Position numbers and translations under genes: made by a program
Shown here: positions 28,201 through 33,987 of the stretch, piece after piece
Numbering within the stretch: the first letter of the stretch is position 1
Layout of the letters: the number at the start of each line of letters is the position of its first letter
Notes under the pieces: model-generated
Seen by the model: only the letters and a program-made list of their open reading frames with translations
Database searches by the model: none
Told to the model about the DNA's origin: nothing
Virus record (IMG/VR): IMGVR_UViG_3300036770_005540
Span: 1 to 64,000 of that record
Origin: a virus
Length of the DNA: 64,000 nt
Reading direction: 5' to 3' (one strand)

Positions 28201-29298
28201 GGCAATGACACGCTTGGCGATAAAGAAAAAGAAGAGTTAATCACACAAATTCAAAAAGAGATAGACGGGGATATGTTCTTTATTGGTGTGCCCAGAACAG
28301 GACGACACAGCGAAGAAGAAAAGAAATTCCTTCGGGAATTGGGATTACCTGAAGACGCAGTCCCGGACAACGGCATAACTGTGGGCACTTGGAAACTTTA
28401 TGATTCGCTAATTCCGCTTAATCCAAGCGTGTTTGGGTGGCAGCGTCGTGATGGACTCAGGAGTACCACCAACGAGGAGAGACAAAAATTAAAAGATGAT
28501 GTTGTTGAGCATGTTCTTGCTGGAAATACACTCAAGGCAACGGCAAAGAAGTTTAATATCAGCATAGAATCAGTCTCAAGATACCTGAGACAGGCTGGCG
28601 TCCCGAATCTTGGACAACGCCCGATTGGGATTGCGACGACAGACGATTCCTATCGTGAAACTGGCAAAATGGTTCGCGCCGATGCCCCTGATGTCCTGAA
28701 GGCAAAGTTTGATGCCTTGACACAGATGATTGCCGGCGGGACCGACCTGCGTGAGAGTTTGGAATCCATAAACTTTTCTGGCGTTGATATTGATTCCGTG
28801 ATTGACTTTATGGATAACTTGCCAGAACTCCCAGAACGTTGGTCTGGTACTAGAGGACCATTTACCGATAACGCTCTTTACCGAGCGATTTCTCTGATGG
28901 CTGCGCTTGGATTCTCAACAAACCTTACATCTGAAACATTGGGGTCAAGCCCCGTAACCGTCACCAAGTACAGGAAGCATTCAGGCTTTGTCCCACCAAA
29001 GATTCGGGGCGGGAATCCAACCCATAGAGGGCTCAGCAGCACAACTGCCACCTCTCGACAGCGCCGTGAGTTTGCGACATTGCTCAGGTCTGTACACTCG
29101 CTGATGGGCGGGCGCCCCGTGTTCTTTGGCAACGAAACTGATGAAGAAATGGCTATTGCTGAGCGTTTGTTCCGTCAGAAAAGAACGGCTGCTAAGCGTC
29201 GTTTGTCGCCTATCATTGATGCTCTGAGGGGTATGGCTCAGAGATACCCAGAACTGAGCAAGGATTTCGCTGACGAACTGAAGGAGATTTCCAGATGA
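19231..29298 (+). CDS. Giant polyvalent protein (3,355 residues) with two metallopeptidase motifs
   Basis: GTG start with AAAAAGG upstream. Domains seen in order: EF-hand-like DGDGDGIIQDGT near residue 57; zinc-metallopeptidase HEFGHH at 590-595 with later ERFAE as third ligand; ADP-ribosyltransferase-like fold with YRAIKTD at 1038, ITAFS and RQVLTQGNFEV near 1092, where the usual ExE glutamates are missing; GNAT-like segment near 1490-1530 (GVATLF...WPRQGF); second HEIGH at 2879-2883; HTH domains near 3090-3130 and 3215-3245. Seven GLRSTT-like motifs divide it (residues 29, 129, 866, 1175, 2110, 3075, 3267). There is not one cysteine. This matches the phage polyvalent proteins described by Aravind's group: multi-domain proteins thought to be packaged and injected to act early in the host. 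Confidence 0.85.
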   Translation: MTQLGPENKDIYEVDVKDGNRLGRRLSRGLRSLSRSVGNTARSGLVVEPFDPNAYDGDGDGIIQDGTQWERPAVLRSQSIPNADLPKTPDAGTETETEKTQKETRKLVDAAERAGTRISPERSRVTTGGLRSTTVTPLLDPEWRRTATPRELAEIIVPDTLDEADALAEQLAVPRSAYETEADYQNALKLLRRTRDAERAASKRRMEALIAIYEKRHPKTTKTGSFERDLRDDPIEWDKNLKKIFGDQNEWGEQLGATNKRSVERAQIEFLVAYRTELERDPVTNKTLLDIINEIENAYRNGVRLTHGAFWRDSTHIPISPVEYVLARLFMEHSNHPQDPLFITGIRDVVTPSGDTDAVIRWATEFLDGYQRFYEARKGSRALSKQQIKNRIEVAMNSGSRGGFFGTLFGRAIPNEQYIQTHQMVESNDPRDLALLRALLQRTLEQNPEFLEAVRKFGHPPLYVPHRAYHFIAPPREFQEKFLLVPESELTPSELRDKLISGKEYEKGLLEAIRAQELGKGDVTFGAGGLLGVRAGLGGQYSFPDGQITLTPMQLRNTILNRPEADENIINMTGTQGAYTLVGEPAILIHEFGHHVDWTLRNTLYGALWERRKRAIRDFANDPNRNTSPDVFKDFVRQQIVDFRDELKGFTGLVDPDNPSKLSGASDRQNIHRSRLKYLGVNVPRQGPDEVPVGSRLFDPSTLTDEELDDQIREIAGQLDEIHGMVDMLTGRQQIRRMKENGTWQRGIHPSEGDVGDYAINSPEPYVTTPYGNSSAIERFAEITAFVLSRNGQKQPVAVNNAAVRLWARILGIDVEPQDVVSQSRRKRLPSGGYSDEMEDITNRILSDIKIVAPDVQRQPDGHRPGLQSSTSSSDFRFDPDERSMLQSRSNIGLDTDQRLYAQDEPIGVMDFMNRPRVYSIGDHHFYDNEVRYGSQMSFAMRKRLGEQAGRRYINRNRPHHGDMVRAISATQFGLFIDDLPTYDTTTSGQMNVLRGLVTGRIAKLRPEERSQIEEALRDATRIHSAIYGATPNKRDTYRAIKTDRKTFLESVAVGDEIPMPITAFSPDKPDNNENVIIRLEKGAKTIDVGNRQVLTQGNFEVVSVDDDGTRVIATLRHKETFDPRHDALRPVDKFSDKPNAMRKMGSPMPRYTRDEQQKMEVDLERRQDKDKVFGLRSTTGMVPEDLSEKEIDDFLDEEVNLFEEKRVPKEVVDKAKKNLRDYLQRSAIRRFVKTKQALIQKYGADKPWERDADAIRKWRAIDRETAARVSTVLRRSLRNAIDNRTRDMMDADTGELFDDAKVGLSRVLDRFNYYINDYEGIDLSAGQIRHLLETGQFVYWRRDDELFPTEKMVINLPINSPEMAELKQVLETTLPALEAMSRAYLLDGSVDVPNANRSIWEDPKIGGKIILNNEELNIVPNGKGVYAIFQPDGSESISLVANASFGVGSQRPNGTTGFTRKIGLDRDGNIVIGHDRFWMGSKDRERKGSGVATLFNQHSFLWWKQHEGTEVVVPNAVSDGVIVWPRQGFRRIGQARRDALEEQEGFFHMVRALVLKSKRQELFDANRPERGGTAEYEAAQLVKYVDDVDSKYGLDNPEFAKRLVNWLALARTANDNQSPETDLINILANIIEPRELNDSQRLSWAELFGQVAKSNSFSMFLNRDESDNDYLPSFVIPDPTDDLDPMEVQRQIERGRLLRQELENSQAPSEVSRDIYFPEDDKEISSNRLLGERQAGRLFAAVNIDEATSSDTRTFSSARAFMYAREGSGFNVPPRLLTRVETEERISRGEIPLYGWIDLNRVGIYTSDRNNMQELYEQRVRNNMVGLAGPSEVMRFTDKPFDHIDDFHDTNNPVTDPAAVRSGMLGYLAPWARVYKGKRNALPEMFWGNSTEISIARDMRDRGDFDGLMALLVNKFGEEVDNSVMGTDVALVETLDGFLPNGNSETAQTGRRVLGALFQIENNRRMAEAGISTAIRQDKIQGLRDGLLAIMATEFDQSLLVLMGYDAIQHKDGEFTILNNMAVELMDEPVSFAQAARMIDDPRFRAIPSDRSRYSTFIETRLVDNPDWFSGDDPRLLADEPISLTKAGLNSSTYIRSVRQDHNINLERGLRSRTRGSIASARERQRRESAREGKSDGWVNPDDASFKQEVVELEGRFNALVAQLEEWDDRNLELDRPDWAGREEIKKQMDEISDQFASLINTSNIVIEKSMEHQALIDALDAIINERDADYLDGRPKVKDISPEMLDKIRALRDKLVQEKQDNPGLLDFTRARVRHKTIKNAMENFDLQYEVRWFNNEPDTVELEDVVKADVSDKAEAFVEHIYRGLFDERYDAWREYMKPTMAFGVPLYDSTWELGHKRVGELFDGVSPDERDAWRAAHKDFLDSEYNAEYEEDIIDSTPVGGSTRPRDVPAPIWRKVRAAMSRARSTPYNGEKEAATNAAIRLLNPHRPDLANEDFVSGIRSHTIVSTPRSVVNFSSKQMRGASPTSPTTAIENHAFSRIIDEVRSQGIEIEEADLLPTGKYGSKLRQIMDDNQSTQSVNWLIRQTEDDPVLSAVVNAAIKQARLTMGITPIEGHRIKKVNGPVDEEIADVLVDDIDLALLRNQGAPTYDQIIQIAAAKYIEHDRLNKAFGSYQDPEGKLIGAGFTRIDKNSTAYLTTMTSAPDVDGKDYVYRDIRGNEVARLKRYDSVKSDNVASRKPKTLSNFATQHSLIKTNDAIFGVMAEAVEFTGDYENASLKKLRATIEELQSIYRNFEFAPTPAGQHLKKLFEANLESEVKTLELLERIGQRYVHLLRERGISDKEIREMLSTVRKQTLKTAVDPVGREDLFLNGSPIPIGSSNDGTVAEQALYGFLNSKLGSAMLPRFADSDAPAGFHEIGHFSFGQAFSRHGEFVANAWPFFVHGDAFWRSFVALQRNQAPTFDKWTISEHLGKALSPEQKAAFKDASRLIGKTLSRDFVAAFERERYISLGDSERQIIASDVIAAVRGNDTLGDKEKEELITQIQKEIDGDMFFIGVPRTGRHSEEEKKFLRELGLPEDAVPDNGITVGTWKLYDSLIPLNPSVFGWQRRDGLRSTTNEERQKLKDDVVEHVLAGNTLKATAKKFNISIESVSRYLRQAGVPNLGQRPIGIATTDDSYRETGKMVRADAPDVLKAKFDALTQMIAGGTDLRESLESINFSGVDIDSVIDFMDNLPELPERWSGTRGPFTDNALYRAISLMAALGFSTNLTSETLGSSPVTVTKYRKHSGFVPPKIRGGNPTHRGLSSTTATSRQRREFATLLRSVHSLMGGRPVFFGNETDEEMAIAERLFRQKRTAAKRRLSPIIDALRGMAQRYPELSKDFADELKEISR

Positions 29299-29477
29299 AT
29301 ACTGAAAAACGCCCTGAGATTATCACTCAGTTTCTCAATAGTTTTAGCGACCAAGAGAAGAATGACTTGATGGACTTGGAGGATGAAGCACGGGAAGTTT
29401 CCGCACTTCGTTCCAAACTCCTCAAGAAAAACCTTACAGGCAATAATGAGGTAGAACAAGATGTATCGGGAGAATAG
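29295..29477 (+). CDS. Small acidic helical protein, 60 residues
   Basis: ATGA overlap with the giant gene. Mostly helical and charged (NDLMDLEDEAREVSALRSKLLKK). Probably translated together with the giant protein; its own stop overlaps the next start by 17 bases. No family recognised. Confidence 0.6.
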   Translation: MNTEKRPEIITQFLNSFSDQEKNDLMDLEDEAREVSALRSKLLKKNLTGNNEVEQDVSGE

Positions 29478-29958
29478 AAACAGCCAAAGAACCCCCCAAT
29501 GGGTGAGAATGTCGGTTAAAGACTTCGTTGCGAACGCCCCGATGGAGTACAAGGGCGGTGGCTACACCAAGCCGATGTTGAGGGAAAGCATAAAGAACCG
29601 CATTATGCGTGGCGGTAAGGGAGGAAGACCAGGTCAGTGGTCGGCACGTAAGGCGCAGTTGCTTGCTCAGGAATACAGAAAGGCTGGGGGCGGTTACCGC
29701 ACGGGCAGACCATCACGGGCGCAACGTTCGTTGAAGAAATGGACTAAGCAGAGATGGAGAACTTCTGATGGGAAGCCGGCTGAGCGGGGCGGTCGGATGC
29801 GAAGGTACTTGCCAGATGCGGTGTGGAAGCGACTGACACCAGAACAACGAAAGGCGACCAATCGCAAGAAACTTGCTGGCGACAAGAAGGGCAAGCAGTT
29901 TGTAAAGAACACAGAAACTGTCGGCAAGATTTCTGCTAGATACAGGGCCAAGAAATGA
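29461..29958 (+). CDS. DUF5872-like basic protein
   Basis: 165 residues, strongly basic. The stretch GQWSARKAQLLAQEYRKAGG, KSLKKW-like SLKKWTKQRWRTSDGKPA and RRYLPDAVWKRL...ATNRKK follows the DUF5872 family found in large phages and other viruses. Function unknown, although charge suggests nucleic-acid contact. Cysteine-free like its upstream neighbours. Confidence 0.75.
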   Translation: MYRENRNSQRTPQWVRMSVKDFVANAPMEYKGGGYTKPMLRESIKNRIMRGGKGGRPGQWSARKAQLLAQEYRKAGGGYRTGRPSRAQRSLKKWTKQRWRTSDGKPAERGGRMRRYLPDAVWKRLTPEQRKATNRKKLAGDKKGKQFVKNTETVGKISARYRAKK

Positions 29959-30236
29959 GTGACGAACAGGAACGATACGTCCCGCCGCACGAGCGAGAAC
30001 ACCTGTATCTCATGGAACTCGGAAAGTTTCCACCACTCACGTCACGTAAGGTCAGAAACCGCTATCGTGATTTGGTCAAGACTTGGCGACACGACACCGC
30101 AAGATACAGATACAAAGAGATGATTAGGGAAGCAGAGGAGTACTTTACTCTCTCGCAAGGCGACCCAGACAATGCTCACTTGTTCTATTTTCAGCGCAAT
30201 AAGGACGCTAAACCAGACGACTACCTATTTTTCTGA
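29955..30236 (+). CDS. Degenerate J-domain-like protein
   Basis: 93 residues, ATGA overlap. LTSRKVRNRYRDLVKTW, then RYRYKEMIREAEEYFTL, has the helix II-loop-helix III layout of a DnaJ J-domain, but the HPD tripeptide needed to stimulate DnaK is replaced by RHD at residues 45-47. It could be a decoy or a structural derivative. Last gene of the polyvalent operon. Confidence 0.55.
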   Translation: MSDEQERYVPPHEREHLYLMELGKFPPLTSRKVRNRYRDLVKTWRHDTARYRYKEMIREAEEYFTLSQGDPDNAHLFYFQRNKDAKPDDYLFF

Positions 30237-30532
30237 CTTGTCTGACGAATTCGCAGTTTGCCTTCGTCGTCGCCACTTTTTACCCAGTCCTCATGATTGG
30301 CATAAAAAGTCCAACCATCAAAAACCATCTCCTCAAGGAGGTGCATGGTTGACTTGTTGGGTGCCCCGTCAAGCCATGAAAACCATTGAACCTCATAATG
30401 GTCGCCGTGTTGGGCAGTGATTTTGCCCTGTTTATCTATGGGTCGATAATTCGGGAATCCCTCATACTCGCCCTTTTGCCTGTGGGTGTGAACGAAGCGA
30501 CCAACTAAAGAATCTGCTGATTGACTATCCAT
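30221..30532 (-). CDS. Hypothetical protein, 103 residues
   Basis: Overlaps the J-like gene tail to tail by 16 bases. GKITAQHGDHYEVQWFSWLDG and the following ...LLEEMVFDGWTFYAN suggest a small SH3/chromo-like beta barrel; no family recognised. Followed by the large hairpin at 30,546 in the upstream direction. Confidence 0.6.
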   Translation of the reverse strand: MDSQSADSLVGRFVHTHRQKGEYEGFPNYRPIDKQGKITAQHGDHYEVQWFSWLDGAPNKSTMHLLEEMVFDGWTFYANHEDWVKSGDDEGKLRIRQTSQKNR

Positions 30533-30545
30533 AATCCCCTTTGTG

Positions 30546-30598
30546 CTGAGATGCTTCGTGTCAGACTCTCAGGACTGACTTAACGAAGCACTGCTCAG
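30546..30598. terminator. Long hairpin between ssb and the following gene
   Basis: Nested arms CTGAG/CTCAG, GCTTCGT/ACGAAGC and GTCAG/CTGAC pair around the loop ACTCTCAGGA. No T-tract follows, so it may be a Rho-type or processing hairpin at the end of the ssb transcript rather than a simple intrinsic terminator. Confidence 0.5.
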
Positions 30599-30605
30599 TC
30601 GGACC

Positions 30606-31061
30606 TTAGAAGGGTTCGCTCTCGTCACCCACGGATGCTGCCACCTTGGCGGTTGCGGGTCGCGTGCGCGGGGCCGCCTGCGTGCGGGCGGGCTGTGAGT
30701 TCTCCTGCTTCACACGGCGCTGAACTGATTCCAGCGAACGGGTGGCGATACCGATTTCATCGGCAATGAGGTCCACGACGGACTTCTTGTTGCCTTCCTT
30801 GTCCTCGTATGAACGCTGTTCCAAGCGACCAGTGACGACGACTCCGATGCCCTTTTCAAGAACACGGGCTGAGTTCTCTGCCAGATAACGCCATGCGGTC
30901 ACGTTGAAGTAGGAAGTCTTTTCCTGCTTCTCTCCGTTTGCGTCGGTGTATCCGTAGTTCACTGCTACGCCAAATGCGAGGCGAGGCGCCCCGCTCTGTG
31001 TGTATTCAAGTTTCGGGTCGTTGGTGACGTTCCCCGAAATGGTGAGTGTTGCTGTTGCCAT
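30606..31061 (-). CDS. ssb: Single-stranded DNA-binding protein
   Basis: 151 residues from ATG 31,061. OB-fold features: TLTISGNVTNDPKLEYT, SYFNVTAWRYLAENSARVLEKG and VVVTGRLEQRSYEDKEG, followed by a disordered Pro/Ala/Thr linker and the acidic tip DESEPF that recruits partner proteins. Protects single-stranded DNA during phage replication. AAGG lies four bases before the ATG; the longer in-frame start 19 codons upstream is not supported. Confidence 0.93.
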   Translation of the reverse strand: MATATLTISGNVTNDPKLEYTQSGAPRLAFGVAVNYGYTDANGEKQEKTSYFNVTAWRYLAENSARVLEKGIGVVVTGRLEQRSYEDKEGNKKSVVDLIADEIGIATRSLESVQRRVKQENSQPARTQAAPRTRPATAKVAASVGDESEPF

Positions 31062-31123
31062 TACCTTGTTTCTCGCTTCCTTGTTGTTTCGTTTAGCGGG
31101 AGTGAATACCCCCGACACCTAAT

Positions 31124-31360
31124 CTACTTGCTCTCGTCTAGAAAATCAGCGAGCAAGTCGTCGATGGGGACAAGTTTCATCGTCGCCGTGATAACGCCGT
31201 TCTCGTCAATGCTCGTTGTATCAAGCGTGACGGCTTCCAGCATCGTTGAGGCGAAGTCCAAGCAGGCGTCCCGGTCTTCCTCGCCGACCAACTTGCCGAT
31301 GAACTCAGCGAAGTGGTCAAGAACGTTGAGCCTGATTTCCTCTGGGGATAGGTCGCTCAT
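31124..31360 (-). CDS. Hypothetical acidic protein, 78 residues
   Basis: Start at ATG 31,360 overlaps the upstream stop (ATG within the last codons). Helical with EEIRLNVLDHFAEFIGKLVG and beta-rich C-terminal half ending ADFLDESK. No family recognised. Second gene after the 31,564 promoter. Confidence 0.6.
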   Translation of the reverse strand: MSDLSPEEIRLNVLDHFAEFIGKLVGEEDRDACLDFASTMLEAVTLDTTSIDENGVITATMKLVPIDDLLADFLDESK

Positions 31361-31557
31361 TGTAGACCCCACGCCCTAAGCCACGCATTTGCGACTGACT
31401 CGGCTTGTTCGTTGCTTTGGCATGGAATGTGGAGAATGTGGCTGTCGGAACTGTCGCCCGTTGGGCTACTAATCCAGACTTCCACAAGGTTTCCGTTGGT
31501 TGTGATTGTCGTTGGAATGCCTTTGAGCGCACCCCTAGACGAAATGATTGTGGTCAT
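31357..31557 (-). CDS. Hypothetical protein, 66 residues
   Basis: First gene of the promoter at 31,564, whose -10 ends six bases before this ATG. The product has a beta-rich start (TIISSRGALKGIPTTITTNG) and a C-terminal helix with two Trp. No family recognised. Confidence 0.65.
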   Translation of the reverse strand: MTTIISSRGALKGIPTTITTNGNLVEVWISSPTGDSSDSHILHIPCQSNEQAESVANAWLRAWGLQ

Positions 31558-31563
31558 GCCAAC

Positions 31564-31592
31564 ACCTTACAGGCAAAAATGGTGTAAGGCAA
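31564..31592 (-). promoter_or_regulatory. Leaderless promoter repeat, copy 1
   Basis: Variant spacer (CCATTTTTGCCTG) and TAAGGT, then six bases to ATG 31,557. Confidence 0.75.
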
Positions 31593-31593
31593 G

Positions 31594-32520
31594 TTATGCG
31601 CCCGCCATTGCCGACAGCCCCGCCCGCGACCGGCGAAGAAGGTGTGGCGCTGCGAAAGCCGTGATAGTCGCCAAGTGAAGTGGCACTATGTCCTCGTAAC
31701 TGCCATAACCGCCAGCCATGACGATAACCGTACGGGCCCCGAGATTGAGGATGCGCTCTGCGACCATTGCTTCACGGCGCTCAACGACATCTGGCTCAAT
31801 GAATGGGAATACATCCACACCAGCGTTGTAGAACACAATTGCGGGACCGATGGACGCAAGCCTGTTAAGCGCATCGCCAACACCGAGTAGGTATCTGTCT
31901 GGGTCGTCACACAGAATGGCCTGGCTGTTGTAGTTGCTTTCGTAGCCGTCAAAGTCAGAGGTGGAAAGGTCTACCTGTTTGATTTCTGTACCACCGATGT
32001 AGTCGTTGGTCCCGCCGCCGAAGTGGGCGTCAAGGTCAAGAATGGCGACTTGCTGCCCTGTAAGTTTCGCAGCGTACATAGCACCAATCGCTAGCGAGTT
32101 CACCGTACAGTAGCCACGACCCACATTCCGACGGGCGTGGTGAAGCCCACTAGAAAGTGAGCATGAATGGTCATAGCCAGCAAGAACATCATCCACAGCG
32201 CACAATACGCCTGCGGTTGAGTTCAGGACTGAGTGATACACGCCGTTATCCCAACTGAATGAGTTGCTCTCCGCCAACGCGCGGGGCCGTCCAGTCATCA
32301 CTGCTTGTAAGTACTCAGCATCAACGCCGTCAGCAATAGATGACTGCGCCTTTGCCAGCGCACTAGGAATACTTGCTGGGTCTTTGACCCTCACCCACTC
32401 GGACAAGCCAACTTCTGGCATTTGTAGCGAGCGAGCAATGTATCGGGATTTCTGGAATGTCTCAAACTGAGTGTCCGTCCCGCAATAATCTTCGTTCCAA
32501 TAAACATTCATGTTAGTCAT
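31594..32520 (-). CDS. Histone deacetylase-fold enzyme (acetylpolyamine amidohydrolase-like)
   Basis: About 308 residues from ATG 32,520 (32,511 is also possible). Zinc-hydrolase signatures of the arginase/deacetylase superfamily are clear: SSGLHHARRNVGRGYC with the catalytic His pair, ILDLDAHFGGGTND supplying the Asp-His zinc ligands, YNAGVDVFPF with the second Asp, and MAGGYG. Bacterial members remove acetyl groups from acetylpolyamines or other small amides. With speD in the same window a polyamine role is attractive, though a protein-deacetylating role cannot be excluded. Confidence 0.85.
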   Translation of the reverse strand: MTNMNVYWNEDYCGTDTQFETFQKSRYIARSLQMPEVGLSEWVRVKDPASIPSALAKAQSSIADGVDAEYLQAVMTGRPRALAESNSFSWDNGVYHSVLNSTAGVLCAVDDVLAGYDHSCSLSSGLHHARRNVGRGYCTVNSLAIGAMYAAKLTGQQVAILDLDAHFGGGTNDYIGGTEIKQVDLSTSDFDGYESNYNSQAILCDDPDRYLLGVGDALNRLASIGPAIVFYNAGVDVFPFIEPDVVERREAMVAERILNLGARTVIVMAGGYGSYEDIVPLHLATITAFAAPHLLRRSRAGLSAMAGA

Positions 32521-32615
32521 AGTGATAACAATGATACGGCGCAAGAGGGGTAAAGCCAACCCCCACCAACGCCTCGGGGGGACATTTGGGCGTTGATGGG
32601 GGTGACTTTGTTGCC

Positions 32616-32714
32616 TTACTGCTTTCTAAAGCGAGTAAGAAGCACCGTGACTAGCACGGTTGCCACAATAAGCGAATACGAGACATACTCGCTAATGCGA
32701 ATGGTCAAGTCCAC
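32616..32714 (-). CDS. 32-residue single-pass membrane peptide
   Basis: GTG start preceded by a strong AAAGGGGGAA site, one of the few leadered genes of the promoter family. The product has SYSLIVATVLVTVLLT as membrane segment and a basic end (RFRKQ). Function unknown. Confidence 0.55.
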   Translation of the reverse strand: MDLTIRISEYVSYSLIVATVLVTVLLTRFRKQ

Positions 32715-32746
32715 TTTGTTCCCCCTTTCTTAGTAGGTACGCTATC

Positions 32747-32775
32747 ACCTTACAGGCAATAATGAGATACCGCAA
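32747..32775 (-). promoter_or_regulatory. Promoter repeat, copy 2
   Basis: TTGCGG-N17-TAAGGT. Exceptional copy: the next start codon (GTG 32,714) is 32 bases away and has a ribosome-binding site. Confidence 0.75.
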
Positions 32776-32850
32776 CTAGTTCCTTACGACCAGCCACAAG
32801 AAGTAAAAGAATATAAAGGCACCGAAGCCCACAATCTCATGCGTCAGCAT
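32776..32850 (-). CDS. 24-residue hydrophobic peptide
   Basis: ATG overlaps the end of the upstream gene by 15 bases. Nearly all hydrophobic (VGFGAFIFFYFLWLVV) and ends in RN, so a membrane microprotein. Its stop is directly beside promoter copy 2. Confidence 0.4.
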   Translation of the reverse strand: MLTHEIVGFGAFIFFYFLWLVVRN

Positions 32851-33022
32851 TGCCGAGGGCCCCGTCTATGCGGGGTATCCACTGTCCGCCAACACGATAG
32901 AAGCCCATCAGTTCGGCGTAATCAGTATCATCATGAAACACGACTTCACGGCAATAGTCGCATATCTCAGACTGAGAATATATGCGCTCAACGGGGCAGG
33001 TACAGGTATTTTTGTCTGTCAT
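32837..33022 (-). CDS. Zinc-binding microprotein, 61 residues
   Basis: CTCPVERIYSQSEICDYC gives a C-x-C...C-x2-C ligand set, followed by a MGFYRVGGQWIPRI core. Second gene after the LysM gene, with GAGCGGGG upstream. Confidence 0.6.
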   Translation of the reverse strand: MTDKNTCTCPVERIYSQSEICDYCREVVFHDDTDYAELMGFYRVGGQWIPRIDGALGNADA

Positions 33023-33032
33023 ATCGCCCCGC

Positions 33033-33365
33033 TCAGCAACTTTCCCAGACTTCGCCGTTGCGCAGTTCTAGGCGACAGTCGTTACTTGTTGGTAACCAGA
33101 TTTGCCAACCAGCCTGAATGGTGGTCCCGTAGGTGTTCACCAGATTATCTGTGACTGCCTGAATGTTGCCGTCGCACTTGGCTTGGGCAATAGCCCAGAG
33201 TGTGTCACCATACTGAACCGTGTGTGGCTCAGGGTCGCAAGTGAACCTATCGGCGTTGGCTGATGCCAACCCGATTACGCCCACAAGCCCGACGCAGGCA
33301 GCAACCCACGCCAAGGCGTGACGAACCTGCCTAGTCCGATAGTTGTGAATGTTGAGTTGTTTCAT
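33033..33365 (-). CDS. Secreted or anchored LysM-domain protein
   Basis: 110 residues. Residues about 16-38 are hydrophobic (ALAWVAACVGLVGVIGLASA) and end AxA, giving a signal peptide or membrane anchor. The rest is one LysM domain: HTVQYGDTLWAIAQAKC ... TYGTTIQAGWQIWLP. LysM binds N-acetylglucosamine in peptidoglycan, so the protein would sit in or outside the host envelope. Leaderless start six bases after the -10 of copy 3. Confidence 0.85.
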   Translation of the reverse strand: MKQLNIHNYRTRQVRHALAWVAACVGLVGVIGLASANADRFTCDPEPHTVQYGDTLWAIAQAKCDGNIQAVTDNLVNTYGTTIQAGWQIWLPTSNDCRLELRNGEVWESC

Positions 33366-33371
33366 ACTCCC

Positions 33372-33400
33372 ACCTTACAGGCAATAATGAGATACGCCGA
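33372..33400 (-). promoter_or_regulatory. Leaderless promoter repeat, copy 3
   Basis: TAAGGT followed by six bases and ATG 33,365 (LysM gene). Confidence 0.8.
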
Positions 33401-33434
33401 CCTCACCATTTGGTGGGTCGGCGCACCTCAGCCA

Positions 33435-33605
33435 CTAGCAAGCGAGGTCGGGGTCACCCTCGCAAGGCAAGCCCTTGGCAACGCTGTTACTGTCGCAGGC
33501 ACACATGACGCAAGTAGGACCGTCATTTTCTGGCAAGATATGCCAGAGGTGACTGTCGTGTATGTCGTTGTGTAGCCCAACCATGTGGTTAGTGTCGTTG
33601 TTCAT
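33435..33605 (-). CDS. Cysteine-rich microprotein, 56 residues
   Basis: Too short for routine ORF calls but placed exactly six bases after a promoter -10. Histidine-rich N-terminus (NHMVGLHNDIHDSHLWH) then CVMCAC, and PCEGDPDLAC at the end: probably a metal-binding protein. Confidence 0.6.
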   Translation of the reverse strand: MNNDTNHMVGLHNDIHDSHLWHILPENDGPTCVMCACDSNSVAKGLPCEGDPDLAC

Positions 33606-33611
33606 GCGACC

Positions 33612-33640
33612 ACCTTACAGGCAATAATGCCATAAACCTA
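33612..33640 (-). promoter_or_regulatory. Leaderless promoter repeat, copy 4
   Basis: TAAGGT, six bases, ATG 33,605. Confidence 0.8.
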
Positions 33641-33726
33641 CCTACACGGGCGACCGCCCCGATGCCTCGCCCAACGAACCCAAGCAAACATAACTAACGC
33701 GGGGCCCCCAGGGGAAAGCGCTTTTT

Positions 33727-33750
33727 CTATACCTTACGGTGGCGGAAAGG
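33727..33750 (+). repeat. Repeat 2 (TACGGTGGYGGAAAG family), copy 1
   Basis: CTATACCTTACGGTGGCGGAAAGG, 17 bases beyond the 3' end of the - strand gene at 33,767; CGGGGC lies 29 bases upstream on the + strand. Confidence 0.75.
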
Positions 33751-33766
33751 CTTTGTGAACGCCCCG

Positions 33767-33952
33767 CTATTCGGTCAACTCGTCGTTGAGTTCCGCCGTC
33801 ACGAGTGCCATGTGGCAGAAAAAGTACAGGAGTAGTGTACCGAACATCCACATGCCCAGCAGTGGTGGTGATGGCATGATTATCGCCCCCACCAACATCA
33901 GCAACAGGTGTGCTGTTACCAGCATCGCTAATAGTTTTGAGTATCTATCCAT
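33767..33952 (-). CDS. Two-segment membrane protein, 61 residues
   Basis: Hydrophobic stretches at about residues 7-26 and 31-52 (LLAMLVTAHLLLMLVGAIIM, WMFGTLLLYFFCHMALV) with an acidic end. Single gene of promoter copy 5. Holin-like topology but no lysis context here. Confidence 0.65.
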   Translation of the reverse strand: MDRYSKLLAMLVTAHLLLMLVGAIIMPSPPLLGMWMFGTLLLYFFCHMALVTAELNDELTE

Positions 33953-33958
33953 GCTCTT

Positions 33959-33987
33959 ACCTTACAGGCAATAATAGTATTGCGCTA
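33959..33987 (-). promoter_or_regulatory. Leaderless promoter repeat, copy 5
   Basis: TAAGGT, six bases, ATG 33,952. Confidence 0.8.
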
